Notes under the pieces: model-generated
What the model was told of the DNA's origin: nothing
What the model saw: the letters and a program-made list of their open reading frames with translations, nothing else
Databases searched by the model: none
Assembly (NCBI GenBank): GCA_021399435.1
Contig: JAJTUP010000050.1
Span: 1-64,000 of the forward strand
Origin: Diaporthe sp. PMI_573
Taxonomy: Eukaryota; Ascomycota; Sordariomycetes; Diaporthales; Diaporthaceae
DNA length: 64,000 nt
Direction: 5' to 3'
Made by a program: the position numbers and the translations under genes
Shown: positions 10,598-21,662 of the stretch, piece after piece
How the letters are laid out: every line of letters starts with the position of its first letter
Position numbering within the stretch: position 1 is the stretch's first letter

Positions 10598-11419
10598 ATG
10601 TACTGTATACTTTGAAAATATTATTGAGTGGTTGCTCGACTTATACATACATAACATCGGTAGTAGTTTGCAAACCAGGATACACTGCTCTGACGCGAGC
10701 TATCTAGATCCGACAGCATTGAAGCTGTACCTCTAGATGCAGTTGCCATAGTCGCTAGGCCCTTTTGTGATGCCTTCGCCCGTCTTTGTCGAGGACTGTA
10801 TTTGCGGGCGATTCCACACTCTGCACAGCGACCACATCGCGGCTCCGTCTTATCACATCGTACCTAGACGCTCCACATGCATCATACGACTAAGGAGGCG
10901 AATCATAACAAAGTGCCCGGCATGGCAGGTGATGTGCAGTCCGCAGGTTCACACGGAAAGTCTACGTTCACCACAGCCCGCCCCTCTCTCCCGCAGAACA
11001 AACCCTTGCAGCTCGGTATATATTTTCCTGAGGCCCCTTGGTCCCGCAGTAGCGCGATCCTTGGACTGGGTCCATTACACAGCCGCGTTCCCTCTTTATC
11101 GACTTCACGCTGGCCGGCATTGCCACCAAGCATAAGGCAGATCTAGAGGCCGGTCAGAATTTTTAGCATCTAACGATTTGATATCCCATGACTAACCGAC
11201 AGGCAGATTCACGCGAGCCCCTTGGCCAAGCCCGGATATGAATAGGCTGAGAGTGATGGATTAAGGCATTGGAGGTGCTTAGCCACATCCAGAAAGCCGT
11301 GCCAGGAGCCTACACATACAGCCCAGGACAAGCCGGCTGAGACAGGCTTCATTTTGAGTGCCGATGCTACGAGAGGCCTCCAGAAGAAATGGCCAGCCAA
11401 CTTACCGAGAGAAGAGAGG

Positions 11420-11426
11420 TATAAAG
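11420..11426 (+). promoter_or_regulatory. Possible TATA box of the membrane protein gene
   Basis: TATAAAG about 125 bp upstream of the ATG at 11550. Confidence 0.35.
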
Positions 11427-11549
11427 AGACGGGTCTGGAGACTTCAGTCTCCACACACTTAACTCCTCATACCTCATATTTATGTTTTATTGCGTACCTC
11501 AACCACTACCACCTCAGCACACATTTATCAACAACCTTAAGCCTCGGCA

Positions 11550-12200
11550 ATGTCTTCTAAATATGTTATCCGGTATCGCCTACTGGTCCTGCTCTTTACC
11601 TTCCTCACACTGGTCGCCTCTGCCCTCAGCTCGGCCAACATCCGCTTTGCAATTGTCCTACGGGAACGAGCGAGATCCGGCTATGTTGACAACACCCAGG
11701 TGATCCTGGATATGAACTTCGCGGCACTCCAAAGCAACCTTCTCGTTGCTTCAGTGATCGCAGCAGTTCCTGCGACCCTATTCAGCATCTTCGGGTTTGT
11801 GCTAGTACTCCACCGGAGGTGGCTGGCAGACAACCACGGTAGCATTACGATTTTTATATTGCTTCAGCTCGTGGTCGACCTGTTCTTCGTTGTTATTGGT
11901 GGCTATAGCGCCGACAAAATCCAGGGTTTGCAGACCTCTTTCGCAAAGTTTGGCGGCCACGATCGCATCCTGTACTACAACATCATTTACTTCGGATCTG
12001 TCGCACAGGCCGGCTATGGCGCTACCTGTATAATCACCGCTGTGGTGACTAGTGTCATTTTATTCGCATTTGATCATTACCAGACAAAGCGAGTCGGGGC
12101 TCAGGCAGCAGCTGAACCGCAGGAAGCACCGGCTGAACAACAGACGCCACCGAACGTTGTTCCTAAAGGTAGTAAAATAAAAACTCCAATGCAAAGTTAA
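11550..12200 (+). CDS. Four-helix membrane protein, function unknown
   Basis: An intronless frame of 216 residues starts at ATG 11550. Four hydrophobic helices are apparent at about residues 8-28, 61-85, 97-120 and 157-176, with a short polar C-terminal tail rich in Ala/Pro/Gln. The topology resembles small fungal MARVEL-like or tetraspan proteins, but no signature motif decides this. The stop lies where an aldehyde dehydrogenase fragment opens in another frame (from about 12176), so the last residues may have been changed by a junction. Confidence 0.6.
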   Translation: MSSKYVIRYRLLVLLFTFLTLVASALSSANIRFAIVLRERARSGYVDNTQVILDMNFAALQSNLLVASVIAAVPATLFSIFGFVLVLHRRWLADNHGSITIFILLQLVVDLFFVVIGGYSADKIQGLQTSFAKFGGHDRILYYNIIYFGSVAQAGYGATCIITAVVTSVILFAFDHYQTKRVGAQAAAEPQEAPAEQQTPPNVVPKGSKIKTPMQS

Positions 12201-12789
12201 CAGTCTCAACCCTTTTCAAGCGGCCATATGGCGTTGTGCTTGGTATTGGGCCTTGGTAAGTAATCATCCCCAACCTACCACGCGTATTATCTCTCATCCA
12301 AACCGTTGTCAAGCTAATTGCGTACGGAAAGGAATGCCCCTTATCACCTGGGCTTCCGCGCGGTCACCTTTGCCCTGGCTACAGGGAACACCACCATTCT
12401 GAAGGGCCCTGAGTTGTCACCACGATGCTACTGGGCTATTGCAGACATCTTTCGACAGGCTGGACTGCCAGCCGGGTGCCTGAATCTTATCTTTCACCGC
12501 CCCGAGGACGCGGTCTCCGTGACGGAAGAGCTTATTCGGAATGTACACGTGAAAAAGATCAACTTTACCGGCAGCTCTCATGTCGGTAGCGTCATTGCAT
12601 CTCTTGCAGGGAAACACCTGAAACCTGTTCTCATGGAACTAGGAGGTAAGGCAAGTGCAATTGTCATGAGAGATGCGGACCTCGACAACGCTGCAATAAG
12701 CTGCGCGATGGGAGCTTTCATGAATGTGAGTGCAACCTCGGCGACCAGTCCCTGACAGGACTTCGTACTTGCTTACACGCAGATACCAC

Positions 12790-12848
12790 GAGATCGGAGA
12801 TTCGCACGCCCAAATTTGGAGGCTGCACGCCCTCGAATGACTAATCAC
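12790..12848 (+). repeat. MULE left TIR (59 bp)
   Basis: Perfect inverted match to 15779-15837. Confidence 0.95.
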
Positions 12849-13085
12849 TGCTGCAGCCAATCAGAACGCTTCATTTGCCCAGCCCGGGCCACGCAACCCA
12901 GTGCATTTTGCAGCCCGAATGCAGCCTCAGATCACGCTTGCTATTCCTCCTCTTCGCACCAACCTCAACCCTCGCGCCCACCCTCAACGCTTCGTGATAC
13001 CGACTAATTGACTGTTGGAATCAATCGATTCAGCATCAAAAATACCCCCTAGCTGGTCAAACTTCAATCCTATGTGGTTACAGCG

Positions 13086-15515
13086 ATGTCAGAGTATCCG
13101 GACTACTCGGGGCTCGAGGCGCAGTGGCAGACAGACTGCCAGCAATGGAACGGCAGCATCACCGCCACAAACCACCGCCGCCCAGCACTTTCCAATCCTC
13201 CTATGTATCTAAAACTCTTCAATGATGGATACGATACTTATGCCGACCTCAAGGCTGATTTAGATGAGGCTACGAAGCTTGCAGGGTGGTTGACAGTCGC
13301 TCAGAGATCCAAGCCGGATGTAGTGACGTTGGGGTGTAGCCGAGGTGCACCACGACCCTCAACCGCCACAAGAAACAACGCCTCAACGATTAAAGCCGGC
13401 TGCAAATGGCGAGCGATTGCCAATAAGACCAAGTCGACGTCAGGCAAGTGGAAGCTTGTGATCCAAGAGCATAGACACTGCTGTCACGGTCCTCAAGTCG
13501 TGCCTGAAGCCCAGCGTGGTTGGACAAAACTCACAGACGAACATCACGACTTTCTCGCTCGGACCGCTCGGGACCCGTCGCTCGCGAAGCCGAAGAAACT
13601 TGAGGCTGCCCTTCGCCGAGAATACCCTCAGGTACAGCTGGGGCCGAATACAATGAAGGACTGGCTGGCTCGCTTCCGGAAGGAGAAGCAAGGTATCTAT
13701 ACCCCGACCCAAGCAGCGCTGAGGTTCCTCGAAGAGAAGGACTGCTGGTACCGGTTTGCTCGGGACGTCGAGGGCAGGGTCACGGGCATCTTCTGGTGCG
13801 AGAAGCAGCAGATGGCTTGGATCCGAGAACGACGTTTCTCACGATGCCTCTCACTTGACTGTACATATTCGACTAACAACAAGAAGATGCCGTTCTTCCA
13901 CGGGACAGCAGTGACCCACACGAAGAAGAACCTTCCTCTATTTCAGGGGATCATCGATAACGAGCGAGAAAGCGGCTTCCGATGGCTCCTCGAGCAAGTT
14001 CACCTCCTCCTGAAGGAGTACAAAGCTGACGACCCAACCCTCTTCATCACTGACTACGATAACGCTCTGATGAATGCCCTCGAATACGAGTTTCCTCAGG
14101 CGCACCATCAGCTGTGCGTCTTCCATATGAACATGAACATTGTCCTCAACATCAAGAAGAAGTGGCAGAAGCCAACGGCGCCAGGGGAAGAGGAAGCGGA
14201 AGAGGAAACAGAAGATGCCGAAGAGGAGGAAGCAGAAGCGGCGATAGCCTCTCTCAATGCGCCGGCGAGAAACAAGGCGACGATTTCTACAAAGGTTCCC
14301 AAGCTCAAGGATATCCCCTATACCCGACAGGCACTATTTGACCTCCTCAAGTTTATGGAATACTCTACAGATCGTGAGGTCTACGATACGGCTTGGCAGC
14401 GTCTGCAAGAGAAGTTTAAGGACCAGAAAGCAATTCTCAACTATCTCAAGACCTACTATGTTGACGACGAGGAGCAGATCGTCGGCAAATGGGCTGCCCA
14501 TCAGACCTGCAGAATCCTCAACTTCGGCTTGCGTACAACCTCCTCTACGGAGAGTATGCACCGCAAACTCAAGGTCTATTTGGGCCACGGGATAGGCAAT
14601 GCCCTCTATTTGGTTGAGGCTTGCCACGAGGCTCTAGAGGACACTGCTCGTGGCTTCCTTGTGGAGGAAGCCCGTCAGAAGACAGCCTCACTTGCGAAGT
14701 ACAATGGGCTTAGTTGGCTCGGAAGGCTGCCCTTCCAAGTCTCGTGGGCAGCCCTTGAGCTTCTCGTGAGGACCAGGCAGCAGGCGCTTCAAATCCTCAA
14801 AAACAAGCTTCCACGACGTTGCAATGCCCTCAGCTGCACTTGCCCTATCTACACGCAGTACGGCTTAATCTGTGCAAGCCGGATGGCCGATAGAGAAGAA
14901 GCAAACCTCCCTCTCGAGAGGGCAGATGTTCACGAAGTCTACTGGCTTGATCGCGATCTCTCGAGCGGAAACCTGCTGCTGACAGTCCTCTCGCCGAAGA
15001 GGGTCACGGCGACGAAGGGACGGCCTCGCGAGACCGCTACGTTTGCGACTAGCGAGGAAGGCGCCTTCACAAGAGCAATTATGGCGAAGCAGACCTCCTC
15101 CACGACGACCAGTCTGGGCAGCAAAGCAGGCGACAAAACGAGGGCGACGACAGCCTCAGTTCAGAGGATCAACTCGGCGTGGGAGCACAACGATACAACG
15201 CTCCAGTCTCTAGACGACGAGGACCTCAACCGCAGAAATGCTCAAGGGAGGGCGCAGAAGCGACGATCTGGGCCGACGTCCTCAGCGCCGGCAGCGCTTG
15301 TGGGTATACCCTCAAGCTCAAGGCAACCGGCTAAGAGGCAGCGGACGGGGCGGCAGACTGTCAACCAGCTGCCCTCTATAGACCTAGAGGCTGACGACGT
15401 TGACGACATCGACGTCAGCAACGACGATAGGGGCAAGGAAACACAGGGCACAATCGTCTGTGGGGGCACTGACGATTGCCCAATCGACCTCTCGAGCGAC
15501 GGGCTGAGCGATTGA
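13086..15515 (+). CDS. MULE transposase
   Basis: An uninterrupted frame of about 809 residues starts at ATG 13086. The MULE RNase-H-like core is clear: LSLDCTYSTNNKKMP gives Asp258, FITDYDNALMNAL gives Asp323, the CVFH motif follows, and SSTESMHRKLK gives Glu489. An N-terminal region with CKWRAI and later HRHCCHG resembles the FAR1-type/WRKY-GCM1 DNA-binding region found in fungal MULEs, and the C-terminus is acidic and disordered. An insertion rich in Glu/Ala follows the CVFH helix. All three acidic residues are kept, so the protein could be active on its own TIRs. Confidence 0.92.
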   Translation: MSEYPDYSGLEAQWQTDCQQWNGSITATNHRRPALSNPPMYLKLFNDGYDTYADLKADLDEATKLAGWLTVAQRSKPDVVTLGCSRGAPRPSTATRNNASTIKAGCKWRAIANKTKSTSGKWKLVIQEHRHCCHGPQVVPEAQRGWTKLTDEHHDFLARTARDPSLAKPKKLEAALRREYPQVQLGPNTMKDWLARFRKEKQGIYTPTQAALRFLEEKDCWYRFARDVEGRVTGIFWCEKQQMAWIRERRFSRCLSLDCTYSTNNKKMPFFHGTAVTHTKKNLPLFQGIIDNERESGFRWLLEQVHLLLKEYKADDPTLFITDYDNALMNALEYEFPQAHHQLCVFHMNMNIVLNIKKKWQKPTAPGEEEAEEETEDAEEEEAEAAIASLNAPARNKATISTKVPKLKDIPYTRQALFDLLKFMEYSTDREVYDTAWQRLQEKFKDQKAILNYLKTYYVDDEEQIVGKWAAHQTCRILNFGLRTTSSTESMHRKLKVYLGHGIGNALYLVEACHEALEDTARGFLVEEARQKTASLAKYNGLSWLGRLPFQVSWAALELLVRTRQQALQILKNKLPRRCNALSCTCPIYTQYGLICASRMADREEANLPLERADVHEVYWLDRDLSSGNLLLTVLSPKRVTATKGRPRETATFATSEEGAFTRAIMAKQTSSTTTSLGSKAGDKTRATTASVQRINSAWEHNDTTLQSLDDEDLNRRNAQGRAQKRRSGPTSSAPAALVGIPSSSRQPAKRQRTGRQTVNQLPSIDLEADDVDDIDVSNDDRGKETQGTIVCGGTDDCPIDLSSDGLSD

Positions 15516-15778
15516 CTTCTCGGGCGACGAGCCGAGCAATCGACTTAGAAGTCGACTTCGTCGCTAAATAAGCGTAATTGGGGCTAATTGAGGGTGTTTT
15601 GCAATAGTTGGGCAATTGGTCGATTGGCAAATCGACGTAATTAGGTCGAATAGAGCGTATATAGTGCCCTCGAGCGTGTGGGAATAGCTTCATGGTGCAC
15701 CATGAGAAGCGATGTAGTTACATTATTTATTTGTATGGCGAATAGGTGTGAACTTAAAATTGGCGCACATAGGGAAGC

Positions 15779-15837
15779 GTGATTAGTCATTCGAGGGCGT
15801 GCAGCCTCCAAATTTGGGCGTGCGAATCTCCGATCTC
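15779..15837 (-). repeat. MULE right TIR (59 bp)
   Basis: Perfect inverted match to 12790-12848; followed by the target duplication GATACCAC. Confidence 0.95.
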
Positions 15838-16441
15838 GATACCACAGGCTGGCCAGATATGCATGTCAACTGAGCGAATTCTCGTACACTCAACGGTCGC
15901 TACCAAGTTCCAGTTTCTCCTCAACCGAGCCATCAGCAAAACATTTGATAGTCCCACCAACACTCCCACAGTGATAACGACGGCCTCTGCAAAACGGAAT
16001 CGCGCGTTAGTCAAACAAGCTGTCTCGAATGGTGCCAAATACCTCCACGGAGGCAGGGAGCTCAACCTAGTTCAGGATGTCGAGACCAGATTGCCTCCTG
16101 TTGTACTCACTGAGATGACGAAAGAGATGGATTTGTACGCGTCTGAGTCCTTTGGACCCAGCGTCTCGCTCTTCACATTCGACACGGAAGAGGAAGCGTT
16201 AGATGTAGCGAACGATACATCGTATGGTCTTTCTACTTCCATATTCACCGAGAACCTCGGGCTAGCACTACGCGTTGCCGACAAGCTGGAGTCTGGAGCG
16301 GTCCATATCAATTCCATGACGGTACACGATGAGTTCTCCCTTCCTCATGGCGGGGTCAAAAACAGTGGATTTGGCCGCTTCAATGGCTATCACGGCCTGG
16401 ACGAGTTTTTGTATTTCAAGACCGTCACCTGGATGAAGTGA

Positions 16442-17320
16442 GTTGCAACTTTTGCAATCTGGGTTTCAATCCATGTGAAACAAAGTAGTCCGCTACAGGA
16501 GAATTCGAAGGGAACGTCGAAATGATTCTATAACCTGACAAGTCACAACTATCAGCCGAGTTCGCAGCCTGTGCAAGACTAGAATTCCACGTATCGCCTG
16601 TGGCGTATACTTCTGCCATGACAGAAAACTGCGGAAAGAGTAGCTGGACATAACCAATTGACGGTCAAGTCTGGTAACTGTTCTTGAATTTCATACATCA
16701 TCTTAATTTTGAACTCGTTTAATGCATTGTGAATACCCATCGCGTCTTCCACGTTTCATACCATCAAATACAGCTGTGATTTGGTATGGTTCCGAATGGC
16801 TTTCCGCGGTACAGTGTTCCCGCTGACGGAAGGTACCCTTGGCGTTCCGGTAGAATAATGCATCCACGATGACCAGGTTGTCATCCACTGTGGACCGAAA
16901 TACCTGTTTCAGAAGAACGTTGCATTCAATCAAAAGCTCGGGACGCTTAGAGGTGCCTTGCTCACTTCGCTGGATACGAGATGATTACGAGATATGGTCT
17001 CAGCCACCCAATTGACCCCCTACTATCTATCTACCAGATGAACGAATGGAATAAAGCTTGATACGCCGGTCCCAGCGACGTCAAAATTCTTTCCTTAGAA
17101 ACACCAGCACGTATTTGGTCTACACTCCACGACATTTCGCTCGCTTCTGCATGAACAATCTCGTTTCAGGCAAATAGCTGCTTCGGTACCGAGCTCAAGT
17201 CACATGTGAGGAGATTTATTTCTTGCCTCTGATTCTTGAGTGATACTTGTCTACGATACTCTCGCTCTGGTAGCACATATCAAATACTGGTTGTTCCAGA
17301 CATTTTGCATTTAGGTCGAG
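16442..17320. other. Intergenic DNA, nothing recognised
   Basis: Lies between the aldehyde dehydrogenase and the permease. No domain, repeat or RNA gene seen; minus frames at 16425-16619 and 16703-16933 look like chance. Confidence 0.45.
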
Positions 17321-19174
17321 ATGGAAGCTGACTCTTTGCTCTTAACAGTGTCAAAAATGGATTCTCAGGCTGTCAAAAGCGTCAAGTTGAAGCCGATCGC
17401 CAGTAGTCACACAGCAGCAAGGTCCGACATCGTCGAAGTTGACCAGGCCAATAATGTAGAGGTCAGTCAAAATTGCGAACTAAACCTGCTACTCCGTCAG
17501 AAGCTGATATGTCTCACGGAACGCAGGTGAATAAGAACTTCAACACACTCTCCACTCTGTCCCTTGCGGTCTCCCTCATGGCAACATGGGAGACAGTCTG
17601 CAGCACCATCGGCTCGGGCCTCGTTAGCGGCGGATCAGTTTCTCTAGTATATGGATTCATACGTATGACCATTGTGAAGATGACTGTGGGTCTTGGGCTA
17701 AGCTTTTGATAGTGTCATTTATCGGCAACGTTTGCACGGCAGTGTCTTTGGGCGAACTAGCCTCGATGTCAGCAACCCAAAGAGAATGGCTGACTTTGGC
17801 AATGCACTAAAGTTATACAGGTTCCCATCGGCCGGCGGACAGTATTACTTCGTGGGCCAGCTGAGCTCCTCCAGGACCAAGGCTGCTTGGGGCTGGGTCT
17901 CTGGATGGATCACCTTGCTGGCGTGGCTGGTCTGGACCGCCTCGGCTCCATTCGGGGCCGGCACTCTGATCCAAGGGCTACTTACGCTCAACTATCCAAA
18001 TTACGTCAGAGAGCGGTGGCATGGTACTATGTTGTACTGGGCCGTCTTACTCGTAGGTTTCCTGGTAAATCTGTATGGGTCGAGGCTGCTTCCGCACATC
18101 GAAAATTTCATTATGGTCTTCCATGTTCTTTTCTTCTTCGCGGTTTTCATTACTGTCCTAGTTGCCTCGACGACGAGAAATACTGCAGCATTTGTCTTTG
18201 CAGATTTTGAGAACAACACTGGCTGGGTCAGCAATGGCGTTGCGTGGTCTCTTGGAATGGTCACTTCCGCGTACGTTATGATTGGTGAGTGCATCCATCT
18301 GTGCCACGGCAGCGTTCTCGTCAAGCTATTCGATTAGAACCTGCGATCACACACATACCATGCGCTAACCAATCACCCATTGTCCCAAGGTTATGACTCG
18401 GCGACGCACCTTTCGGAGGAAATGAAAAATCCTCGCGTGACCGTGCCACGCGCCATGATCGGCTCGATCATCATTAATGCTGCCATGGGTTTTTCACTCC
18501 TCATTGCGATCTTATTCTGCATGGGAGCCCTGCAAGATGCTCTGAGCACACAGACTGGATTTCCAATTATCCAGATATTCCATCACATTACCAGCGGCAA
18601 CAAGTTGGCTACGAGCGCCTTAATATCCACCATTGTCCTCTCTGCCTCTGGTGCCACGGTCGGCCTAATGGCGTCGACATCCCGCACTCTCTGGGCTTTT
18701 GCAAGAGATGGAGCACCCCCATTCTCCCGCTGGCTCTCGCAGGTCAACCCCAAGCACAATATTCCTACTAATAGTGTCGTCTGCGTTGCTGTTCTGCTTA
18801 CACTTTTTGGCTTCCTCAATATCGCATCTACTACTGCTTTTAACGCCATCCTGTCCTTGGCGGTCGAATGTCTTGCGCTGTCCTACCTTTTGCCCATCGC
18901 AATGCTGCTATACCGTCGCATTCTCTATCCGCAGGACCTGGCTCACGGCCCTTGGAAGCTACCAGGCAGGTCAGGCATTGCTGCCAACATCCTCGCTATC
19001 CTGTATAACGGCTATATATGTATCTTCCTGCTTTTTCCTCCATTTCAGCCAGTCACGGCCGAGAACATGAACTACGCTGGTGTCGTCTTGGGTGGAGTGC
19101 TGCTTCTTGCGGCTGTGCGATGGTTCGCCGGCGCGAATAAAGTCTATAAGGGCCCTTCTGGGTTGACTGTGTAG
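17321..19174 (+). CDS. APC-family amino acid/choline/GABA-type permease, several introns
   Basis: A plasma-membrane permease of the amino acid-polyamine-choline family, close in pattern to fungal choline/GABA permeases (HNM1/UGA4-like). Exon junctions can be read at 17665 (GTATGA...GATAG), about 17769-17820 (GTCAGC...ACAG) and 18284-18390 (GTGAGT...CCAAG). The joined protein shows LATWET-like helix 1, ELASMFPSAGGQYYFVGQL, GWVSGWITLLAW, YDSATHLSEEMKNPRVTVPRAM and FARDGAPPFSRWLSQVNPK, all typical of the family, with 11-12 hydrophobic helices. The first intron, near 17466-17505, does not join cleanly in my model, so the N-terminus is uncertain or slightly damaged. It may import the substrate of the neighbouring catabolic genes. 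Confidence 0.85.
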
Positions 19175-19865
19175 GAGGCTGGCGGCTTTGGGTCTGATGG
19201 TCACTGGCTCGAGACTCCACATCTTTTCCGGGGGGGGGGGGGCTAGCTTTTCAGGATATTCGAATGTTTGCTTTGTTGGATTTCTTCAACACGTTGGAGT
19301 GCACATAATTACCGCCTTTGCTTTTTGAGGATATTCCGATTCTCAAAGTTGTGTCCAAGACGGAAAGCCCAACTTGCTCCCAAGCCTTGTTGTTCTTGAG
19401 TTCCATCAGGCACTGGGTGGTACCGAAACTTTTAATTGGTCCCTGTCCAGAGGCATATGCACTTGCGAGCACGATCTCTGTGCCAAATTCACCCTTAAGT
19501 AGTCGCACTGCTCCCGGACAACTTGAACGACTCAATGTCGGTTCTGATACGGCTGGGTGTTAAAGGTAGCAATCGAAATGTGTATTTTGCTTTTTGGAGA
19601 AAAAGTGCTCGATACACATTTACCGACCTGGGCTAGGAAGAGTACAATCTTGCAGAGGCTCTTGTTGGTATACAAAAAGTCAACTGTTAGTGACTGTTAT
19701 GAAATACGTTATCTCAGTTATATTAAACGTATCAGTCCCTTCAAATCCAAAAGACAATCAGATAAAGATCCCCAATCAGGTGGACGTCTAAGGAACGAAT
19801 GTTGCTATCAAATAAATAATTAGAAACATGTCATTACTGTCATACTATGAGCCGTCCAACGGGTT
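19175..19865. other. Intergenic DNA between convergent genes
   Basis: Holds the 3' ends of the permease (plus) and monooxygenase (minus). A run of twelve G residues is at 19231-19242. No gene recognised. Confidence 0.5.
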
Positions 19866-21662
19866 TTAATTCAAAGCGGCCTGCAGCGAGCCCACAAATT
19901 CACGCGTCAATCCTCTGTAGTCCTTAGGCTTGTATGGCTCAAAGATTTCTGCAATCTGAGTCTGCTTTCGGTGACTCTTCAGACCAATGTCGTTCAGAAG
20001 GAGGTCCAAGTAGGGCAACGAGTCGAAGGCAAAGTCTGGCAAGCTAGCACCGTAACCCACAGGGTACCTCCACTTACCGAACTGCGTGTGCAACATGACC
20101 TCTTTTTCAACGTCTCTTTCTGTCTTTGCTATCCTCTGGAGATTTCCATCGAAGAACGCCGATATCCAGAGCGCCTGGACTGTGGCGAACATGGCGGTGC
20201 TGACAGTTGAGGTGAGGCCGGCGAATGCGATATTGCGCTTGGACACCATGGTTGGAGGTACGATGAATCTGTACAGGCGAAAAGGTTCCTCGCACTTTCG
20301 CTCAAATCTCAAGATGGGTTGAGATTTCAGGCTGGGGAACTTCTTCAAAGTCTCCTGGTCGGACTCATGGTTTCGATACATTCTTGACGCATCTGAGCCT
20401 GGAAGACCAAGATCAAAGTTTGTGTACTCAATCGTCGAATCCTTTTTCCAACCCGTAGCGCACAGAAGGACATCTGTCTCGATCGACACTCCACTGGTGA
20501 GCTGCACCTTGCTACCCTCAAGCTGAGAAATATCGGCAATATGCACGACGATCCTGCCCTCGCTCACAAGATCGAAAAGGCTGGAGGGGTAATTGTGGAT
20601 TCCCACGCCACTGGCCGTCCAAAAGGCAGAGTTCCATGGCCGCATCTTGAACAGCCTCGGGTTTTCGTTGTAGCCGTTTGCGTCGATAACGTCGGAAGTC
20701 AGCTTGTTCCAGTAATTTTCCACAATCAGCCTCCCGAGCGGCGTGCCATGCAGGAATTCCCGTGCTACACCGAACCCGTCTTCGGCTCCCCACGGGCAGG
20801 GACTGAGCCATGTCAGACACCTCGTATGAAGGAGCTCTTCCATCAGCCTCTTGAAAGGTGTCACGTAAGGCGGATAGATCCACACAGGGCCCTGGCTAGT
20901 AGGCCGAATGACTAGATGAGTCTCCGCGCCAGCTTCCGTGGCGAAAGCATAGGCACAGTCATACGCAGACTTCCCACCACCGACCACCACGGCACGCTTG
21001 GCAGTCGAAATAATACTGGAATTGTGACAGAAGTCTTTGGCATGGAAGAAGGGCGCTGTAAAGGTCGTTTGGCCAGGATAGGATGGCATATTGGGCTGCG
21101 AGGTCAGGCCCGTCGCCACTATAAGCTTCTCAGTGCTGAGCACTGGGGCGCCTAAGCCCCCGGACACTGTCAATGTCCAGCCGCCAGTATCATTAGGCTC
21201 TACACTTTCGACCTTGGTGTTTAATCGCGTTCGTTCGAAAACACCAAACGCCTTGGCGAAATCTGTGAGGTACCGATGAAGTACGGCTGCAGGGATGTGC
21301 TCTCCGGGCTTGACGCCGTAGATGCTCTCGTCCATGGGGAAGTCTGGAAACTCATAGGAGCCGAACATGTTGTTTGACTTTAGGCCCGGATACAGTCTGT
21401 CCTGGGACCATGTGCCTCCGCAGGTGCTGGCTGAGTCGATGACGAGAATCCTTTCTTCGCGATGAAGCTCGATGTACGTCTTGGCAGCGGCCAGGCCAAA
21501 GCAGCCTGTCAGGGCCCCAGATTGGGATCAGCATTCGTTCATGGATTCATGTATCACACAAGATCAGATAATGAGTTGCAGGAATTCATCTCCACACATG
21601 CTCTGAAAGGGAACACTGCACGAACCTGCACCGATCACAATGAGGTTGTATTCCTCCGACAT
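19866..21662 (-). CDS. FAD/NADPH-dependent flavin monooxygenase (FMO/Baeyer-Villiger type)
   Basis: Two exons: 21662-21626 and 21505-19866, with a 120-bp intron (GTTCGT...CTGACAG). The intron interrupts the FAD fingerprint, which joins as VIGAGCFGLAAAK (GxGxxG), so the start at 21662 is well supported. Further on are the GGTWS motif, an FMO-type signature (FTAPFFHAKDF, with Ala where Gly is usual) and a second Rossmann motif VVGGGKSAYDCA for NADPH. A C-terminal ATGW motif closes the FAD domain. About 558 residues. Such enzymes oxygenate ketones, aldehydes, amines or aromatic side chains; the substrate is unknown. It is transcribed divergently from the Zn2Cys6 regulator across an 840-bp promoter holding the CGGAA/TTCCG palindrome. 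Confidence 0.87.

Larger units (their letters stand above)
9650..11419. other. AT-rich intergenic DNA with GTAC palindromes
   Basis: I recognise no gene. From about 9850 to 10700 the DNA is AT-rich with many overlapping TACAGTAC/GTACTGTA runs. Frames at 10123-10395 and 10767-11150 show no domain and look like chance. Confidence 0.5.
12790..15837 (+). mobile_element. Complete MULE DNA transposon (3,048 bp)
   Basis: Both ends are perfect 59-bp terminal inverted repeats (12790-12848 and 15779-15837, beginning GAGATCGGAGATTCGCACGC). The element is flanked by GATACCAC on each side (12782-12789 and 15838-15845), an 8-bp target-site duplication within the range for Mutator-like elements. One intact transposase gene fills the inside. 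Identical TIRs and an open frame indicate a young, possibly active copy. It sits inside an intron of the aldehyde dehydrogenase gene, in the same orientation. Confidence 0.95.
12197..16441 (+). pseudogene. Aldehyde dehydrogenase, N-terminally truncated, with a MULE in its second intron
   Basis: Exons 12197-12255, 12332-12725 and 15848-16441 join in frame. They encode the central and C-terminal parts of an NAD(P)-dependent aldehyde dehydrogenase: PYGVVLGIGPWNAP, the catalytic Glu in MELGGKAS, the nucleophile in AGQICMSTERI, then ESFGPSVSLF and the C-terminal GFGRFNGYHGLDEFLYFKTVTW. It resembles the salicylaldehyde/benzaldehyde dehydrogenase-like fungal group. Roughly 110-140 N-terminal residues are absent, and the 5' end meets the membrane-protein gene, so it is probably non-functional. 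Exon 2 ends at AAT/GTGAGT (12726). The acceptor AG is at 15846-15847, directly after the MULE and its target duplication. Without the element the intron would be 66 bp. Confidence 0.85.

Noticed and set aside
10767..11146. Plus-strand frames of 122 and 89 codons
   Set aside because: No domain, overlapping each other in different phases, no promoter or intron support.
14114..14627. Long frames on other phases within the MULE transposase
   Set aside because: Shadows of the intact transposase frame.
19231..19242. Run of twelve G residues as a functional element
   Set aside because: Simple homopolymer between convergent genes; length may be unreliable.
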